A program made the translations under genes and the position numbers. From assembly GCA_963797015.1 (NCBI GenBank), contig CAWCNV010000007.1, positions 248,001 to 312,000 on the forward strand: a stretch of 64,000 bases of DNA, written 5' to 3'. The notes under the pieces are model-generated. The model saw only the letters and a list, made by a program, of their open reading frames with translations. It was not told the DNA's origin and did not search any database. Shown here in pieces: positions 52,897 through 61,649 of this stretch; position 1 is the first letter of the stretch, and the number at the start of each line of letters is the position of its first letter. The DNA comes from JBBPZA01 sp963797015 (GTDB taxonomy: Bacteria > Actinomycetota > Thermoleophilia > Solirubrobacterales > Solirubrobacteraceae).

Positions 52897-53838
52897 GTGG
52901 CGCTTCCCCTCTCACCGCCCGTCGCCCCGCAGCTCGCGCGCTCGCGGGCCGAGCTTCCCGATGGCGACCGCTGGGCCTACGAGCCCAAGTGGGACGGCTT
53001 TCGCGCGATCGCCTTCGTCGACGGCGACGAGGTCACGCTGCAATCGCGCAACGGTCGCCCGCTCACGCGCTACTTCCCCGAGCTGCGCTTCTACCCCGGG
53101 CGCTACGTGCTCGACGGCGAGATCGTGGTCGAGGACGCCGACGGCCAGCCCGACTTCGACGCCCTGGGCCAGCGCATCCACCCGGCGGAGTCGCGCATCC
53201 GCATGCTCGCCGAGCAGACGCCGGCCAAGTTCATCGCCTTCGACCTGCTCGCGCGGGCGGACGAGCTGACGCTCGAGGAGCCCTACAGCGTCCGGCGCGA
53301 GCGCCTCGAACAGCTCGTGAGCGCCCCGGTCGAGCTGACGCCGGCGGTCCGCGATCGAGCCGACGCGGAGGGCTGGCTGCGCACCGCCGAGGGCGTGATC
53401 GCCAAGGAGCTCGACGCGCCCTACTGCCCCGGCGAGCGCCGCGGGATGGTCAAGGTCAAGCGCGTGCGGACGATCGACGCGGTGGTCCTCGGCTGGCGGC
53501 CGGGCAAAGCCGAAGGGACGGTCGGCTCGCTGATCCTCGCGCTCTACGACGGCGACGATCTGGCCGTCGTTGGCCATACCTCGGGGTTCACGGCCAAGCA
53601 GAAGCGCGAGCTCGTCGGCCAGCTCGAGCCCTACGAGACCGGCGAGCGCGGCCGCGGCGACCCGAGCCGCTGGGACAGCGGCCGCGAGCTCGAATGGATC
53701 TCATTGCGCCCCGAGCTCGTCGTCGAGGTCACGTTTGACCACGTGTCAGGCCGCCGCATCCGCCACGGCGCAAAGGTCGTCCGCTGGCGCGAGGACAAGC
53801 CGCCGCGCGAGTGCACGATCGACCAGCTGTTCAGCTGA
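52897..53838 (+). CDS. ATP-dependent DNA ligase (LigC/LigD ligase-domain type)
   Basis: A 313-residue ATP-dependent ligase. The adenylated Lys31 lies in motif I, EPKWDGFR. Later motifs are SRNGRPLTRYFPEL (motif Ia/III region), LDGEIVV, EGVIAKELDAPY, and VKVKRVRTIDAVVLGW. An OB-fold domain follows (LILALYDGDDLAVVGHTSGF to WREDKPPRECT). Size and sequence fit the ligase part of LigD, encoded here as a separate gene. It is convergent with, and 4 bp from, a LigD-type polymerase gene, so the pair likely acts in non-homologous end joining or short-patch excision repair. No Ku gene is in the window. Confidence 0.92.
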   Translation: MALPLSPPVAPQLARSRAELPDGDRWAYEPKWDGFRAIAFVDGDEVTLQSRNGRPLTRYFPELRFYPGRYVLDGEIVVEDADGQPDFDALGQRIHPAESRIRMLAEQTPAKFIAFDLLARADELTLEEPYSVRRERLEQLVSAPVELTPAVRDRADAEGWLRTAEGVIAKELDAPYCPGERRGMVKVKRVRTIDAVVLGWRPGKAEGTVGSLILALYDGDDLAVVGHTSGFTAKQKRELVGQLEPYETGERGRGDPSRWDSGRELEWISLRPELVVEVTFDHVSGRRIRHGAKVVRWREDKPPRECTIDQLFS

Positions 53839-53842
53839 GAGC

Positions 53843-54973
53843 TCAGTCGTCGAACTCGTCCGGAAGGCCCTGCCCGGTCCGTGCCGCGCGCGCACCGGGC
53901 GGCCTGCGCGGCCCCTGGCGCGTGGGCGGACCGCCGGGCTGGGGGTCGCCGGCGCGCCCGCGCTGCTTCGGGCGGCCGGCGTCGCGGCTCGGCTGCATGC
54001 GCTTGGGCTCTGCGCGCTGCTTGGCGAAGTGCGGCGGCCACGGCGCGTCGCCCAGGCCCTCGTGCTCGTCGCGGTCGGCGAGCGCGTGGAGGGCATCGAG
54101 CGAGCCGGCGTGAGCGTCGATCTCCGCGGCGGGATCGCCGCGATCGCGCAGGCGATCCGGGACGGTGTCGATCCGCAGCTCCGCCGCTTCCGCGACCGGC
54201 ACCTCGTCCCATTCCAGCGGGCAGGACACGCGCGCGTCGGGCGTCGGGCGCACCGACCACGCCGAGGCGACGGTGCGGTCGCGCGCGTTCTGGTTGTAGT
54301 CGACGAACACGCCGTGGCGCTCCTCCTTCCACCACCTGCTGGTGGCCAGCGGCGAGCGGCGCTCCACCTCGCGCGCCAGGGCCAGCGCCGCGCGGCGGAC
54401 CTCGGTGAACGTCCAGCGACGCTCGATGCGCACGTTGACGTGGATCCCCCGCGACCCCGAGGTCTTGGGCCAGCCTCGCAGCTCGTGCTCCTCGAGCACG
54501 TCGCGAACCACCATCGCGACCCGGCGCACGTCGTCCCACGACGCCTCGGGCGTCGGGTCGAGGTCGACGCGCAGCTCGTCCGGGTGATCGATGTCGTCGC
54601 GGCGCGCCGGCCACGGGTTGAAGTCGATCACGCCGAGGTTGACGGCCCACACGAGATGGGCCGCGTCCTGGGCCACGAGCTCCTCCGCCGTGCGCCCGCT
54701 GGGGAAGGCGACGGTGGCCGTCTGCAGCCACGCGGGGATCCGCTGCGGCACGCGCTTCTGCCAGATCGGCTCCTGCTCGATCCCCTTCACGAAGCGCTTC
54801 ATCACGGTGGGCCGGTCGCGCAGGTGGACCACGGCCGCGTCCGCCACGTCGAGGTAGTAGCGGCACAGGTCGAGCTTGGTCCAGCCGGCCCCGGGGAAGT
54901 AGACCTTTCCCGGGTTGGACAGGCGCACCTCGCGCCCGGCCGCCTCGAGCATGATGTGGTCGGCATTCGCCAT
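53843..54973 (-). CDS. LigD-type DNA polymerase/primase domain protein
   Basis: A 376-residue archaeo-eukaryotic primase-type polymerase as in the polymerase domain of LigD. Conserved segments are LSNPGKVYFPGAGWTKLDLCRYY, VWAVNLGVIDFNPWPAR, the catalytic DLDP (RVDLDPTPEASW), and WPKTSGSRGIHVNVRI. These enzymes fill gaps and add ribonucleotides at double-strand breaks. The last ~70 residues are Arg/Pro/Gly-rich and probably disordered, as in stand-alone actinobacterial homologues. The ATG start lies 6 bp from the divergent ATG of the glycerate kinase gene, so promoters must overlap coding sequence. Confidence 0.9.
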   Translation of the reverse strand: MANADHIMLEAAGREVRLSNPGKVYFPGAGWTKLDLCRYYLDVADAAVVHLRDRPTVMKRFVKGIEQEPIWQKRVPQRIPAWLQTATVAFPSGRTAEELVAQDAAHLVWAVNLGVIDFNPWPARRDDIDHPDELRVDLDPTPEASWDDVRRVAMVVRDVLEEHELRGWPKTSGSRGIHVNVRIERRWTFTEVRRAALALAREVERRSPLATSRWWKEERHGVFVDYNQNARDRTVASAWSVRPTPDARVSCPLEWDEVPVAEAAELRIDTVPDRLRDRGDPAAEIDAHAGSLDALHALADRDEHEGLGDAPWPPHFAKQRAEPKRMQPSRDAGRPKQRGRAGDPQPGGPPTRQGPRRPPGARAARTGQGLPDEFDD

Positions 54974-54979
54974 GCCTAG

Positions 54980-55990
54980 ATGATCGACGAGCGCCCTGTC
55001 CTGTGCGCCCCGGACTCGTTCAAGGGGACGTTCCGCGCTGCCCAGGTCGCGGCCGCTCTGGCGCGCGGGGTCGAGGCGGCCGGCCGGCGCGCGGTTGCGC
55101 TGCCGATCGCCGACGGCGGCGAGGGGACGATGGAGGGGCTGGTGCTCGCGCTGGGCGGAGAGACCGCCGGCGCAGAGGTGAGCGATCCGCTCGGGCGGCC
55201 GGTGCAGGCCGGGTTTGGACTGCTCGACGATGGCGTCACGGCGGTGGTAGAGACCGCGCAGGCGTCCGGAATTCATCTCGTGCGCGCGGAGGAGCCGGCA
55301 CCGATTCCGAAGGAATTGGTGTCGGAAGCGGCCAGCACGCGCGGGACGGGCGAGCTGATCCTCGCCGCCGTGGCCGCCGGCGCGGCCGAGGTGCTGCTGG
55401 CGGCGGGAGGCAGCGCGACGACGGACGGCGGCGCGGGCGCACTCGCGGCGATCGAGGATGGCGGCGGGCTCGGGGGCGCGCGGCTGGTGGTGCTGTGCGA
55501 CGTGCGCACGCCGTTCGAGCGCGCCGCCGAGGTCTTCGCGCCGCAGAAGGGCGCGGACCCCGAGGCAATCAGGCGACTGACGCGGCGGCTGCGCGAGCTC
55601 GCTGCGCGGTTGCCCCGCGATCCCCGCGGCCGCCCGCTGACCGGCTGCGGGGGCGGCCTCTCGGGCGGCCTGTGGGCAGGGGTCGGCGCGGTGCTGGTGC
55701 CGGGCGCGGCGTTCGTGCTCGACGCGCTGGGCTTCGACGCGAGCATGCGAGCGTCGCACGAAGTCATCACCGGCGAGGGGCGCATCGACTCCCAGACCCT
55801 GCAGGGCAAGGCGGTCGGCGAGGTCGCGGTGCGCTGCCGCCAGGCCGGCGTCCCCTGCCACGCCGTGGTGGGCGTCAACGCGCTCGGGTCGTTCGAGCAG
55901 CGCATGCTCGACATCGAGGCGCTCGAGGAGGCCGGCTCGCTGGAGGAGATCGAGCAGGCGGCCGGTCGTGTGGTGGCGCGCGCCCAATAG
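54980..55990 (+). CDS. Glycerate kinase
   Basis: A 336-residue enzyme of the GckA/GarK-type glycerate kinase family. The N-terminus CAPDSFKGTFRAAQVAAALARGV is diagnostic. IADGGEGTMEGL and LLAAGGSATTDGGAGALAAI are further signatures, and ITGEGRIDSQTLQGKAV closes the active site. It phosphorylates D-glycerate to 2- or 3-phosphoglycerate. Length is slightly below the usual 370-380. The next gene (gpsA) follows 9 bp later, but has its own -10-like box inside this gene's end. Confidence 0.93.
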   Translation: MIDERPVLCAPDSFKGTFRAAQVAAALARGVEAAGRRAVALPIADGGEGTMEGLVLALGGETAGAEVSDPLGRPVQAGFGLLDDGVTAVVETAQASGIHLVRAEEPAPIPKELVSEAASTRGTGELILAAVAAGAAEVLLAAGGSATTDGGAGALAAIEDGGGLGGARLVVLCDVRTPFERAAEVFAPQKGADPEAIRRLTRRLRELAARLPRDPRGRPLTGCGGGLSGGLWAGVGAVLVPGAAFVLDALGFDASMRASHEVITGEGRIDSQTLQGKAVGEVAVRCRQAGVPCHAVVGVNALGSFEQRMLDIEALEEAGSLEEIEQAAGRVVARAQ

Positions 55991-55993
55991 CCT
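55988..55993 (+). promoter_or_regulatory. -10-like TAGCCT for gpsA
   Basis: TAGCCT overlaps the stop of the glycerate kinase gene and ends 6 nt before the GTG at 56000. Confidence 0.4.
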
Positions 55994-55999
55994 GCGCCC

Positions 56000-57070
56000 G
56001 TGGCCGAGCGCGCCCCACGCCGAGCGGTCGTCGTCGGCGCGGGGTCGTTCGGCACCGCGGTCGCCGTGCTGCTGGCGCGCGGCGGGCTGCGCACGACGCT
56101 CCAGACACGCACCGGGGAGCAGGCGCGGGCGCTGTCCGGGGAGCGCGAGAACCGGGCCTACCTGCCGGGCGTCGCTTTGCCGCGCGAGCTTCGGGTCGAG
56201 ACCATCGAGGCCGGACTCGCGCGCGCCGACCTGATCTTCCTCGGCATCCCGTCCCGCGGCCTGGACGAGGTCATCGCCGGCCTCGCGACCGCGGAGCTTC
56301 CGGCCGGCGCTTCGATCGTGTCGCTGGCCAAGGGACTCGTCCCTCCCGACGGCGTGGCTCCCACGCTGATGCTCGTGCGCGCCTTTCCGCCCGAACGCGT
56401 GGCGTGCGTGGGCGGGCCGGCCCACGCCCAGGAAATGGTCGGCGCGGGCGCCGGGCTGGTGGCGGCCTCGGCCAGCGAGCATCTGGCGCGAAGCGTCGCG
56501 AGCGTGTTCGAGCGCGCGGGAGTCGTGTGCGAGGTCTCGAACGACCCGATCGGCGTCGAGCTCGCCGGCGCGGCCAAGAACGCCGCGGCGCTCGCGTCGG
56601 GCGCGACCGAGGCGCAGGGCCTCAACGCCGCGGGCGCCGCCGCCGGGCACATCTTCGCCGAGGTCTGGCGCTACACCGCGGGGCTCGGCGGCAGGCCGGA
56701 GTCGCTCATCGGCCTCGCCGGGACCGGCGACCTCGTCGCGACGGCGCTCGCGCCCCAGAGCCGCAACCGCCGGGCCGGCGAGCTGCTGGCGGCAGGCGTG
56801 CCGGCGGCGGAGATCCCGGCGCGGATCGGCCAGGCGGTCGAGGCGCTGGAGTCGGTCCCGCTGCTCGCGCGGGCGCTGGACCGCGCGAAGGTCGAGGCGC
56901 CGGTGAGCGCCGCGCTCGCGCGCCTGATCGCCGGCGAGCTGCCGCTCGACGACTGGGTCGAGCTCGTGCGCACCACGGTGCCCCCGCCGGCGCGCTGGAA
57001 GGCCGGCCGCTGGAGGCGGCTGTGGGAGCGCGTGCGGTCCTGGTTCCGGCGTGACCGCGGGCGCGGCTAG
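56000..57070 (+). CDS. gpsA: Glycerol-3-phosphate dehydrogenase (NAD(P)+)
   Basis: A 356-residue GpsA. The N-terminal Rossmann motif is VVVGAGSFGTAVA. FLGIPSRGLDEVI, SLAKGL, CVGGPAHAQEM and the catalytic-region AGAAKNAAALASG follow, then GLAGTGDLVATALAPQSRNRRAG. It reduces dihydroxyacetone phosphate to sn-glycerol 3-phosphate for phospholipids. A ~25-residue Arg/Trp-rich tail follows the fold. Its stop shares CTAG with the convergent HAD phosphatase gene. Confidence 0.92.
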   Translation: MAERAPRRAVVVGAGSFGTAVAVLLARGGLRTTLQTRTGEQARALSGERENRAYLPGVALPRELRVETIEAGLARADLIFLGIPSRGLDEVIAGLATAELPAGASIVSLAKGLVPPDGVAPTLMLVRAFPPERVACVGGPAHAQEMVGAGAGLVAASASEHLARSVASVFERAGVVCEVSNDPIGVELAGAAKNAAALASGATEAQGLNAAGAAAGHIFAEVWRYTAGLGGRPESLIGLAGTGDLVATALAPQSRNRRAGELLAAGVPAAEIPARIGQAVEALESVPLLARALDRAKVEAPVSAALARLIAGELPLDDWVELVRTTVPPPARWKAGRWRRLWERVRSWFRRDRGRG

Positions 57071-57885
57071 CGGCGCTCGGCCAGCGTCGTGATCACGGCT
57101 TCGTAGACGCCCTCCCCGTACGAGGCCTCGGCGATGCGCGCGTTCGGGTGCTCGCGCAGGGCCTCGGAGATGGTGGGGTCGCGCTGCACGGCGTTGGCCA
57201 CGAGCCAGAACGTGTCGACCGCGCCCGCCGCCCCGAGGTCCTCGCGCGAGTCGCCGATCGCGATGCACTGCTCGCGTGCGTAGCCGCGCACCTGCATGTG
57301 GCGCCCGACCGCGCGTGCCTTGGACGCCGCCGCCGGGACCAGGTGGTAGGCGCGCGTCTGGTCGAGGCCGGTCAGGTACTCGCGGTGGGCGACGTTGCCG
57401 TTGTCGACCAGGCGCAGGTGCCCGAGGCCGTGCTCGGCAAGCAACGCGTCGGCTTCGAGCGCGTCGACCAGGCCACGGAAGAGGTGTGACACCTCGCGGT
57501 CCACGTGCCAGGGCGAGTGGTACTCCAGGCGGCCGGCGTAGCGGTCGAGCAGCAGCGCGGGCGCCCCAACCTCCTCGATCTGGGCGTGGATCGTCTGCTC
57601 CGGCGTCGGGACGAGGTGGCCGGTGAGCCATTCGAGCTCGCCGTCGACGACCAGCCCGGCGCCGGCCTCGAAGATGTAGGCGCGCTGGCCGAGCAGGCGC
57701 GCGTCCTCGTTGACCTGCGCGCGACGCCGGCCCGAGTAGAGGACCAGCTCCACCTCCGCGCGTGAGCACGCCTCCACGGCGCGCACGCCGAGCAGCGAGA
57801 AACGGCCCTCGCCGTCGTGCACGAGCGACGCCCCGCGGCCGAGCAGCGTGCCGTCGAGGTCGCAGTAGACGCAGCCCAGAGTCAC
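57067..57885 (-). CDS. HAD-superfamily (Cof/sucrose-phosphatase-like) phosphatase
   Basis: A 272-residue HAD protein with a type IIB cap. Motif I is VYCDLDGTLLG, the residue after SGRRR in VELVLYSGRR is the motif II position, and motif IV is IAIGDSREDLGAAG. A conserved Lys lies in AASKARAVGRHM. This layout is that of mannosyl-3-phosphoglycerate or sucrose-phosphate phosphatases and other sugar phosphatases. Position next to gpsA and glycerate kinase could suggest a three-carbon or glucosylglycerate substrate, but this is only inference. A TACGCT -10-like box lies 24 nt upstream. Confidence 0.82.
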   Translation of the reverse strand: MTLGCVYCDLDGTLLGRGASLVHDGEGRFSLLGVRAVEACSRAEVELVLYSGRRRAQVNEDARLLGQRAYIFEAGAGLVVDGELEWLTGHLVPTPEQTIHAQIEEVGAPALLLDRYAGRLEYHSPWHVDREVSHLFRGLVDALEADALLAEHGLGHLRLVDNGNVAHREYLTGLDQTRAYHLVPAAASKARAVGRHMQVRGYAREQCIAIGDSREDLGAAGAVDTFWLVANAVQRDPTISEALREHPNARIAEASYGEGVYEAVITTLAERR

Positions 57886-57913
57886 GCGAACGCGGCCATC
57901 GCGGCGGCGAGCG

Positions 57914-57919
57914 TAGCAT
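57914..57919 (+). promoter_or_regulatory. -10-like TAGCAT for the helicase gene
   Basis: TAGCAT ends 7 nt before the ATG at 57927. The same stretch read on the minus strand gives TACGCT (57915 to 57910), which could serve the divergent HAD gene with a ~17-nt leader. Confidence 0.45.
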
Positions 57920-57926
57920 CGGGGTG

Positions 57927-60224
57927 ATGGCCGTCACGCGCGAGATCGACCCCTGGGATGCGCTGCTCGAAGCCGGCCGCGGCGACGGCCGCCTGGTCGT
58001 CGAGGAGCGCTCGCCGGCGCGGCGGGCGGTGCTGTCGGACCTGCCGGCCGACCTTCATCCACAGCTGCTGGCGGCATTGCGCGCGGCGGGGATCGAGCAG
58101 CTCTACGCGCACCAGCGTGACGCGCTCGAGGCGGCCACCGCGGGCCCGACGATCGTCACGACCGGCACCGCGTCCGGGAAATCGCTGTGCTTCAACCTGC
58201 CCGCGCTCGACGTGCTGTGCAGCGACCGCCGCGCGCGTGCGCTGTACCTCTATCCCACCAAGGCGCTCGCGCAGGACCAGGCGCGCGCGCTCAACGCTCT
58301 CGGCCTGACGCGCCTCGTGCGCCCCGCGATCTACGACGGCGACACGCCCCAGCCCGAGCGCGCCCAGATCCGCCGGCGCGCGAACGTGGTCCTCACCAAT
58401 CCTGACATGCTGCACGTCGGGATCCTCCCCAACCACCGCGCGTGGGCGGACCTGTTCGCCAACCTCGCCGTTGTCGTGGTCGACGAGGCGCACGTCTATC
58501 GCGGCGTGTTCGGCTCGCACGTGGCCAACGTCCTGCGGCGGCTGCGGCGTGTGGCGGCCGCTTACGGCACCGCGCCGCGCTTCCTGCTCGCCTCGGCCAC
58601 GATCGCCAACCCGGTCGAGCTCGCCGAGCGGCTCACGGGCCTGGAGCCGATCGCGCTCGTCGAGCGCGACGGCTCGCCCAAGGCGGTGCGCAAGACCGCG
58701 ATCTGGAACCCACCGCTGCTCGACGAGGACCTTGGGACGCGCCGTTCACCGCTGATCGAGGCCGCCGACCTGCTGTGCGAGCTTGTCGCTCAGGGCTCGC
58801 GAACGATCTGCTTCATGAAGTCGCGCAAGGCGGTCGAGCTGATCGCCCGCCAGGCCGCCGCGCGGCTACGGTCGGAGGGGGAAGCCGCGCTCGCAGAGCG
58901 CATCGCCCCCTACCGGGCGGGGTACACGCCGGGGCAGCGGCGCGAGCTCGAGCGCCGCCTGGTCGACGGCGAGCTGCTCGGCGTGGTGGCCACCGACGCG
59001 CTCGAGCTCGGCATCGACATCGGCGCGCTCGACGCCGCGATCTGCGTCACGTTCCCGGGGACGGTCGCCTCGCTGCGCCAGATGTGGGGCCGCGCCGGCC
59101 GGCGCGGTCGCGGGCTCCAGGTCTACATCGCCGGCGAGGACGCGCTCGATCAGTTCTTCTGCCGCCATCCCGACGAGTTCCTCGAGCGGCCCGTCGAGGC
59201 GGCGATCCTCGACCACGAGAACGAGCACATCCACCTCGCGCATCTGCTGTGCGCGGCGCACGAGGGCCCGCTGGCCGCTTCCGACGCCGAGCCGCTCGGG
59301 CCGCGCTGGCGCGCCTACGCCGAGCGCCTGGTCGCGGCGGGCGAGCTGCGCGAGCGCGGCGGGACCTTCGTCCTGCGCCGGCCCGAGGAGTATCCGGCCG
59401 CGCGCGTCTCGCTTCGCTCGAGCTCGCCCGAGACCTTCGCGCTGATCGACGTCGCCTCGGGCGAGCTGCTGGGCACGCTCGAGGCCTCGCGCGCGTACTC
59501 GTCGGTGCACGAGGGTGCGGTGTACCTGCACATGGGGCGCGCCTACGAGGTGAAGGAGCTCGACCTCGATCAGCGCCGCGCGCTGATCGCGCCCTTCGAC
59601 GGCGACTGGTACACGCAGCCGCGGCGCGAGACCGAGACCTGGATCGAGACGCTGCTCGACCGCCGCGAGGCAGTGGGCGTGACGCTGTCGTTCGGGCGCG
59701 TGAGCGTCAGCGAGCAGGTGCTCGGCTATCAGCGCAAGGCCACTTCGGATCACCAGACGATCGACTTCACCGCGCTCGAGCTGCCGGAGACGACGTTCGA
59801 GACGCAGGCACTGTGGTACGAGACCGGCGCGTCGCTGCTCGGCTCGAGCGTCCCGCTCGAGGCGCTGCTCGGTGCGCTGCACGCCACCGAGCACGCCCAG
59901 ATCGCTGTGCTGCCGCTGCTCGCGATGTGCGACCGCTGGGACATCGGCGGGCTGTCCACCAACGCCCACCCCCAGACGGGCGGGCCGACGATCTTCATCT
60001 ACGACGGCCACGCGGGCGGCGTGGGCATCACCCGCCAGGGCTTCACGCGCTTCGAGGAGCTGGTCGAGGACGCCCACCGGCTGATCGCCGAGTGCCCGTG
60101 CCGCTCGGGCTGCCCCTCGTGCGTCCAGTCGCCCAAGTGCGGCAACCTCAACGAGCCGCTGTCCAAGGCCGGCGCGCGCGAGCTGCAGGCGCGGATGCTC
60201 GCGAGCCTCAGCCCGAGGTCGTGA
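57927..60224 (+). CDS. DEAH-box helicase, MrfA/YprA-like with DUF1998 zinc domain
   Basis: A 765-residue superfamily 2 helicase. Walker A is TGTASGKS (~residue 75); the DEAH box is in VVVVDEAHVYR. Motif III is LLASATIANP, and the second RecA domain has VVATDALELGIDIGALD and QMWGRAGRRGRG. The C-terminal DUF1998-type region holds CPCRSGCPSCVQSPKCGN, a zinc-binding Cys cluster as in Bacillus MrfA, which repairs mitomycin C adducts. It lies near ligase and LigD-polymerase genes, which supports a DNA repair role. Length is usual (~750). Confidence 0.9.
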   Translation: MAVTREIDPWDALLEAGRGDGRLVVEERSPARRAVLSDLPADLHPQLLAALRAAGIEQLYAHQRDALEAATAGPTIVTTGTASGKSLCFNLPALDVLCSDRRARALYLYPTKALAQDQARALNALGLTRLVRPAIYDGDTPQPERAQIRRRANVVLTNPDMLHVGILPNHRAWADLFANLAVVVVDEAHVYRGVFGSHVANVLRRLRRVAAAYGTAPRFLLASATIANPVELAERLTGLEPIALVERDGSPKAVRKTAIWNPPLLDEDLGTRRSPLIEAADLLCELVAQGSRTICFMKSRKAVELIARQAAARLRSEGEAALAERIAPYRAGYTPGQRRELERRLVDGELLGVVATDALELGIDIGALDAAICVTFPGTVASLRQMWGRAGRRGRGLQVYIAGEDALDQFFCRHPDEFLERPVEAAILDHENEHIHLAHLLCAAHEGPLAASDAEPLGPRWRAYAERLVAAGELRERGGTFVLRRPEEYPAARVSLRSSSPETFALIDVASGELLGTLEASRAYSSVHEGAVYLHMGRAYEVKELDLDQRRALIAPFDGDWYTQPRRETETWIETLLDRREAVGVTLSFGRVSVSEQVLGYQRKATSDHQTIDFTALELPETTFETQALWYETGASLLGSSVPLEALLGALHATEHAQIAVLPLLAMCDRWDIGGLSTNAHPQTGGPTIFIYDGHAGGVGITRQGFTRFEELVEDAHRLIAECPCRSGCPSCVQSPKCGNLNEPLSKAGARELQARMLASLSPRS

Positions 60225-60286
60225 TCCCGCGCTCCTCTGCCTGCAGGCGGAAGAGCAGGCGCGCGCGCTCGGGCTGCCCGGCCGAT

Positions 60287-60784
60287 CTATGCGGCCATCG
60301 CGAACGTGAACATACGCTCGGCGTCTATGCGGGCATAGACGGGGCCGGAGTCCAGGAAGTCGGTCTCCCAGCCGGCGCCGTAGCGGGGGAGGTAGATCTC
60401 GAGCAGTGTCTCCCGGAAGCCGCCCTCGATCGGGACCTCGGTCGCGCGACCGTGCACGGTGACCGCCAGCTCCTCGCCGGGCAGGTGAGTGGCGCTGACC
60501 TGCGGACGCGCGCGGATGTGACGGAAGCGCACCGAGTCCGGCGCCGACCCGAAGTGGAAAGCGCCGCGGTAGAAGATCCCGTCGACGGGCCCGACGATCG
60601 GCCGACCGTCGGAGGACACCGTGGCGAGCGCGAGCAGGCACATCCCCGTCAGCCGCTCCGCCACCTGCTCGGCGGTGAGGCGTCGCTCGGGCGTGTGGAT
60701 CCTCAGCAGATGGGGGCCGGCCTCGGCGTAGCTACGATCGATCAGGTTCTGCACAGCGGAGAGGTCTTCGGCGGTCTCGTGCAT
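60287..60784 (-). CDS. Pyridoxamine 5'-phosphate oxidase-fold protein
   Basis: A 165-residue split-beta-barrel (PNPOx/F420-dependent reductase superfamily) protein. The central barrel is LLALATVSSDGRPIVGPVDGIFYRGAFHFGSAPDSVRFRHIRARPQVSATH in outline, with VTVHGRATEV after it. Such proteins bind FMN or F420 and act as oxidases, reductases or heme-related proteins; the cofactor cannot be told here. It is divergent from the methyltransferase at 60832, with 47 bp between starts. Confidence 0.78.
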   Translation of the reverse strand: MHETAEDLSAVQNLIDRSYAEAGPHLLRIHTPERRLTAEQVAERLTGMCLLALATVSSDGRPIVGPVDGIFYRGAFHFGSAPDSVRFRHIRARPQVSATHLPGEELAVTVHGRATEVPIEGGFRETLLEIYLPRYGAGWETDFLDSGPVYARIDAERMFTFAMAA

Positions 60785-60831
60785 CCGAGCGATTCAACCA
60801 GCGAGCGGCTCCGGCGCGTCGCGTCCGCGCG

Positions 60832-61617
60832 ATGAACCGCGTCCACAACGTCGTCTGCTCGTCGCGCTGGTGGGCTCGCAGCGTCGAGCGCGAGCTCGTG
60901 CCGTGGGCGGTCGGCTCGCTGGAGCTCGGCGACGACGTGCTCGAGTTCGGGCCCGGGTTCGGCGCGACCACGAGCGTGCTCGCGCAGCGGCCGGCCGCTC
61001 TGAGCGTGCTCGAGCTCGACCCGGGCTACTGCCGGCGGCTGCGCGCGCAGCTCGGCGACCGTGTCTCGGTCACCGAGGGCGACGCCACGCGAATGCCGTT
61101 CGAGGACGGCCGTTTCTCGGCCGTCGTGTGCTTCACGATGCTCCACCACATCCCCTCGCGCGAGCTGCAGGACCGTGCGCTCGGCGAGGCCGCGCGCGTG
61201 CTCCGCCCCGGCGGCGTGCTCGCCGGGAGCGACAGCATCGGCGGCGGCCTGCTGTTCAAGGCGATCCATGTCGGCGACACGCTCAACCTTGTCGATCCGG
61301 ACACGTTCGGGGCGCGGCTCGATGCGCTGGGCTTCGAGCGCGCGCGGGCCGATCGCGGGCGTCAGGCGTTCCGGTTTCGAGCCTTCAAGCCGATGCCGGC
61401 CTTCGACCGGCACCGTGCGGCTATGAAGCCCGGCATCAGCCCCTCGAGTGCGCGCGTCGACCGCGATAGCGCGGAGAGAGCACGTCCGCGATCTCACGCG
61501 ACGACTGGTATGGCGGCGCCGCCGGCCGGGGCCGTTGAGGAAGCGGCAGAGGATCATGGCCCTGCCCGTCCCCCGCGCGCCTGCACTCCGGCGGCCGCTG
61601 CTCTGTGCTGCGAGTAG
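60832..61617 (+). CDS. SAM-dependent methyltransferase (type 11)
   Basis: A 261-residue protein. The SAM-binding core is VLEFGPGFGATTSVLAQR (motif I), LELDPGY, EGDATRMPFEDGRFSAVVCFTMLHHI and ARVLRPGGVLAGSDS, standard for methyltransferase family 11. Typical relatives end near FRFRAFKP (~residue 187). The last ~70 residues are Ala/Pro/Arg-rich with no visible fold, so the reading frame may run through a spurious tail caused by a lost stop or indel. The substrate is unknown. Confidence 0.78.
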   Translation: MNRVHNVVCSSRWWARSVERELVPWAVGSLELGDDVLEFGPGFGATTSVLAQRPAALSVLELDPGYCRRLRAQLGDRVSVTEGDATRMPFEDGRFSAVVCFTMLHHIPSRELQDRALGEAARVLRPGGVLAGSDSIGGGLLFKAIHVGDTLNLVDPDTFGARLDALGFERARADRGRQAFRFRAFKPMPAFDRHRAAMKPGISPSSARVDRDSAERARPRSHATTGMAAPPAGAVEEAAEDHGPARPPRACTPAAAALCCE

Positions 61618-61649
61618 CCTGCTCGCACGTGGTCCGCTCCCGGTCGCTT

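Noticed and set aside
53843..57937. 1,364-codon minus-strand frame joining the LigD polymerase to sequence across glycerate kinase and gpsA
   Set aside because: Only the part after 54973 has the polymerase fold; the rest is antisense to two well-supported genes.
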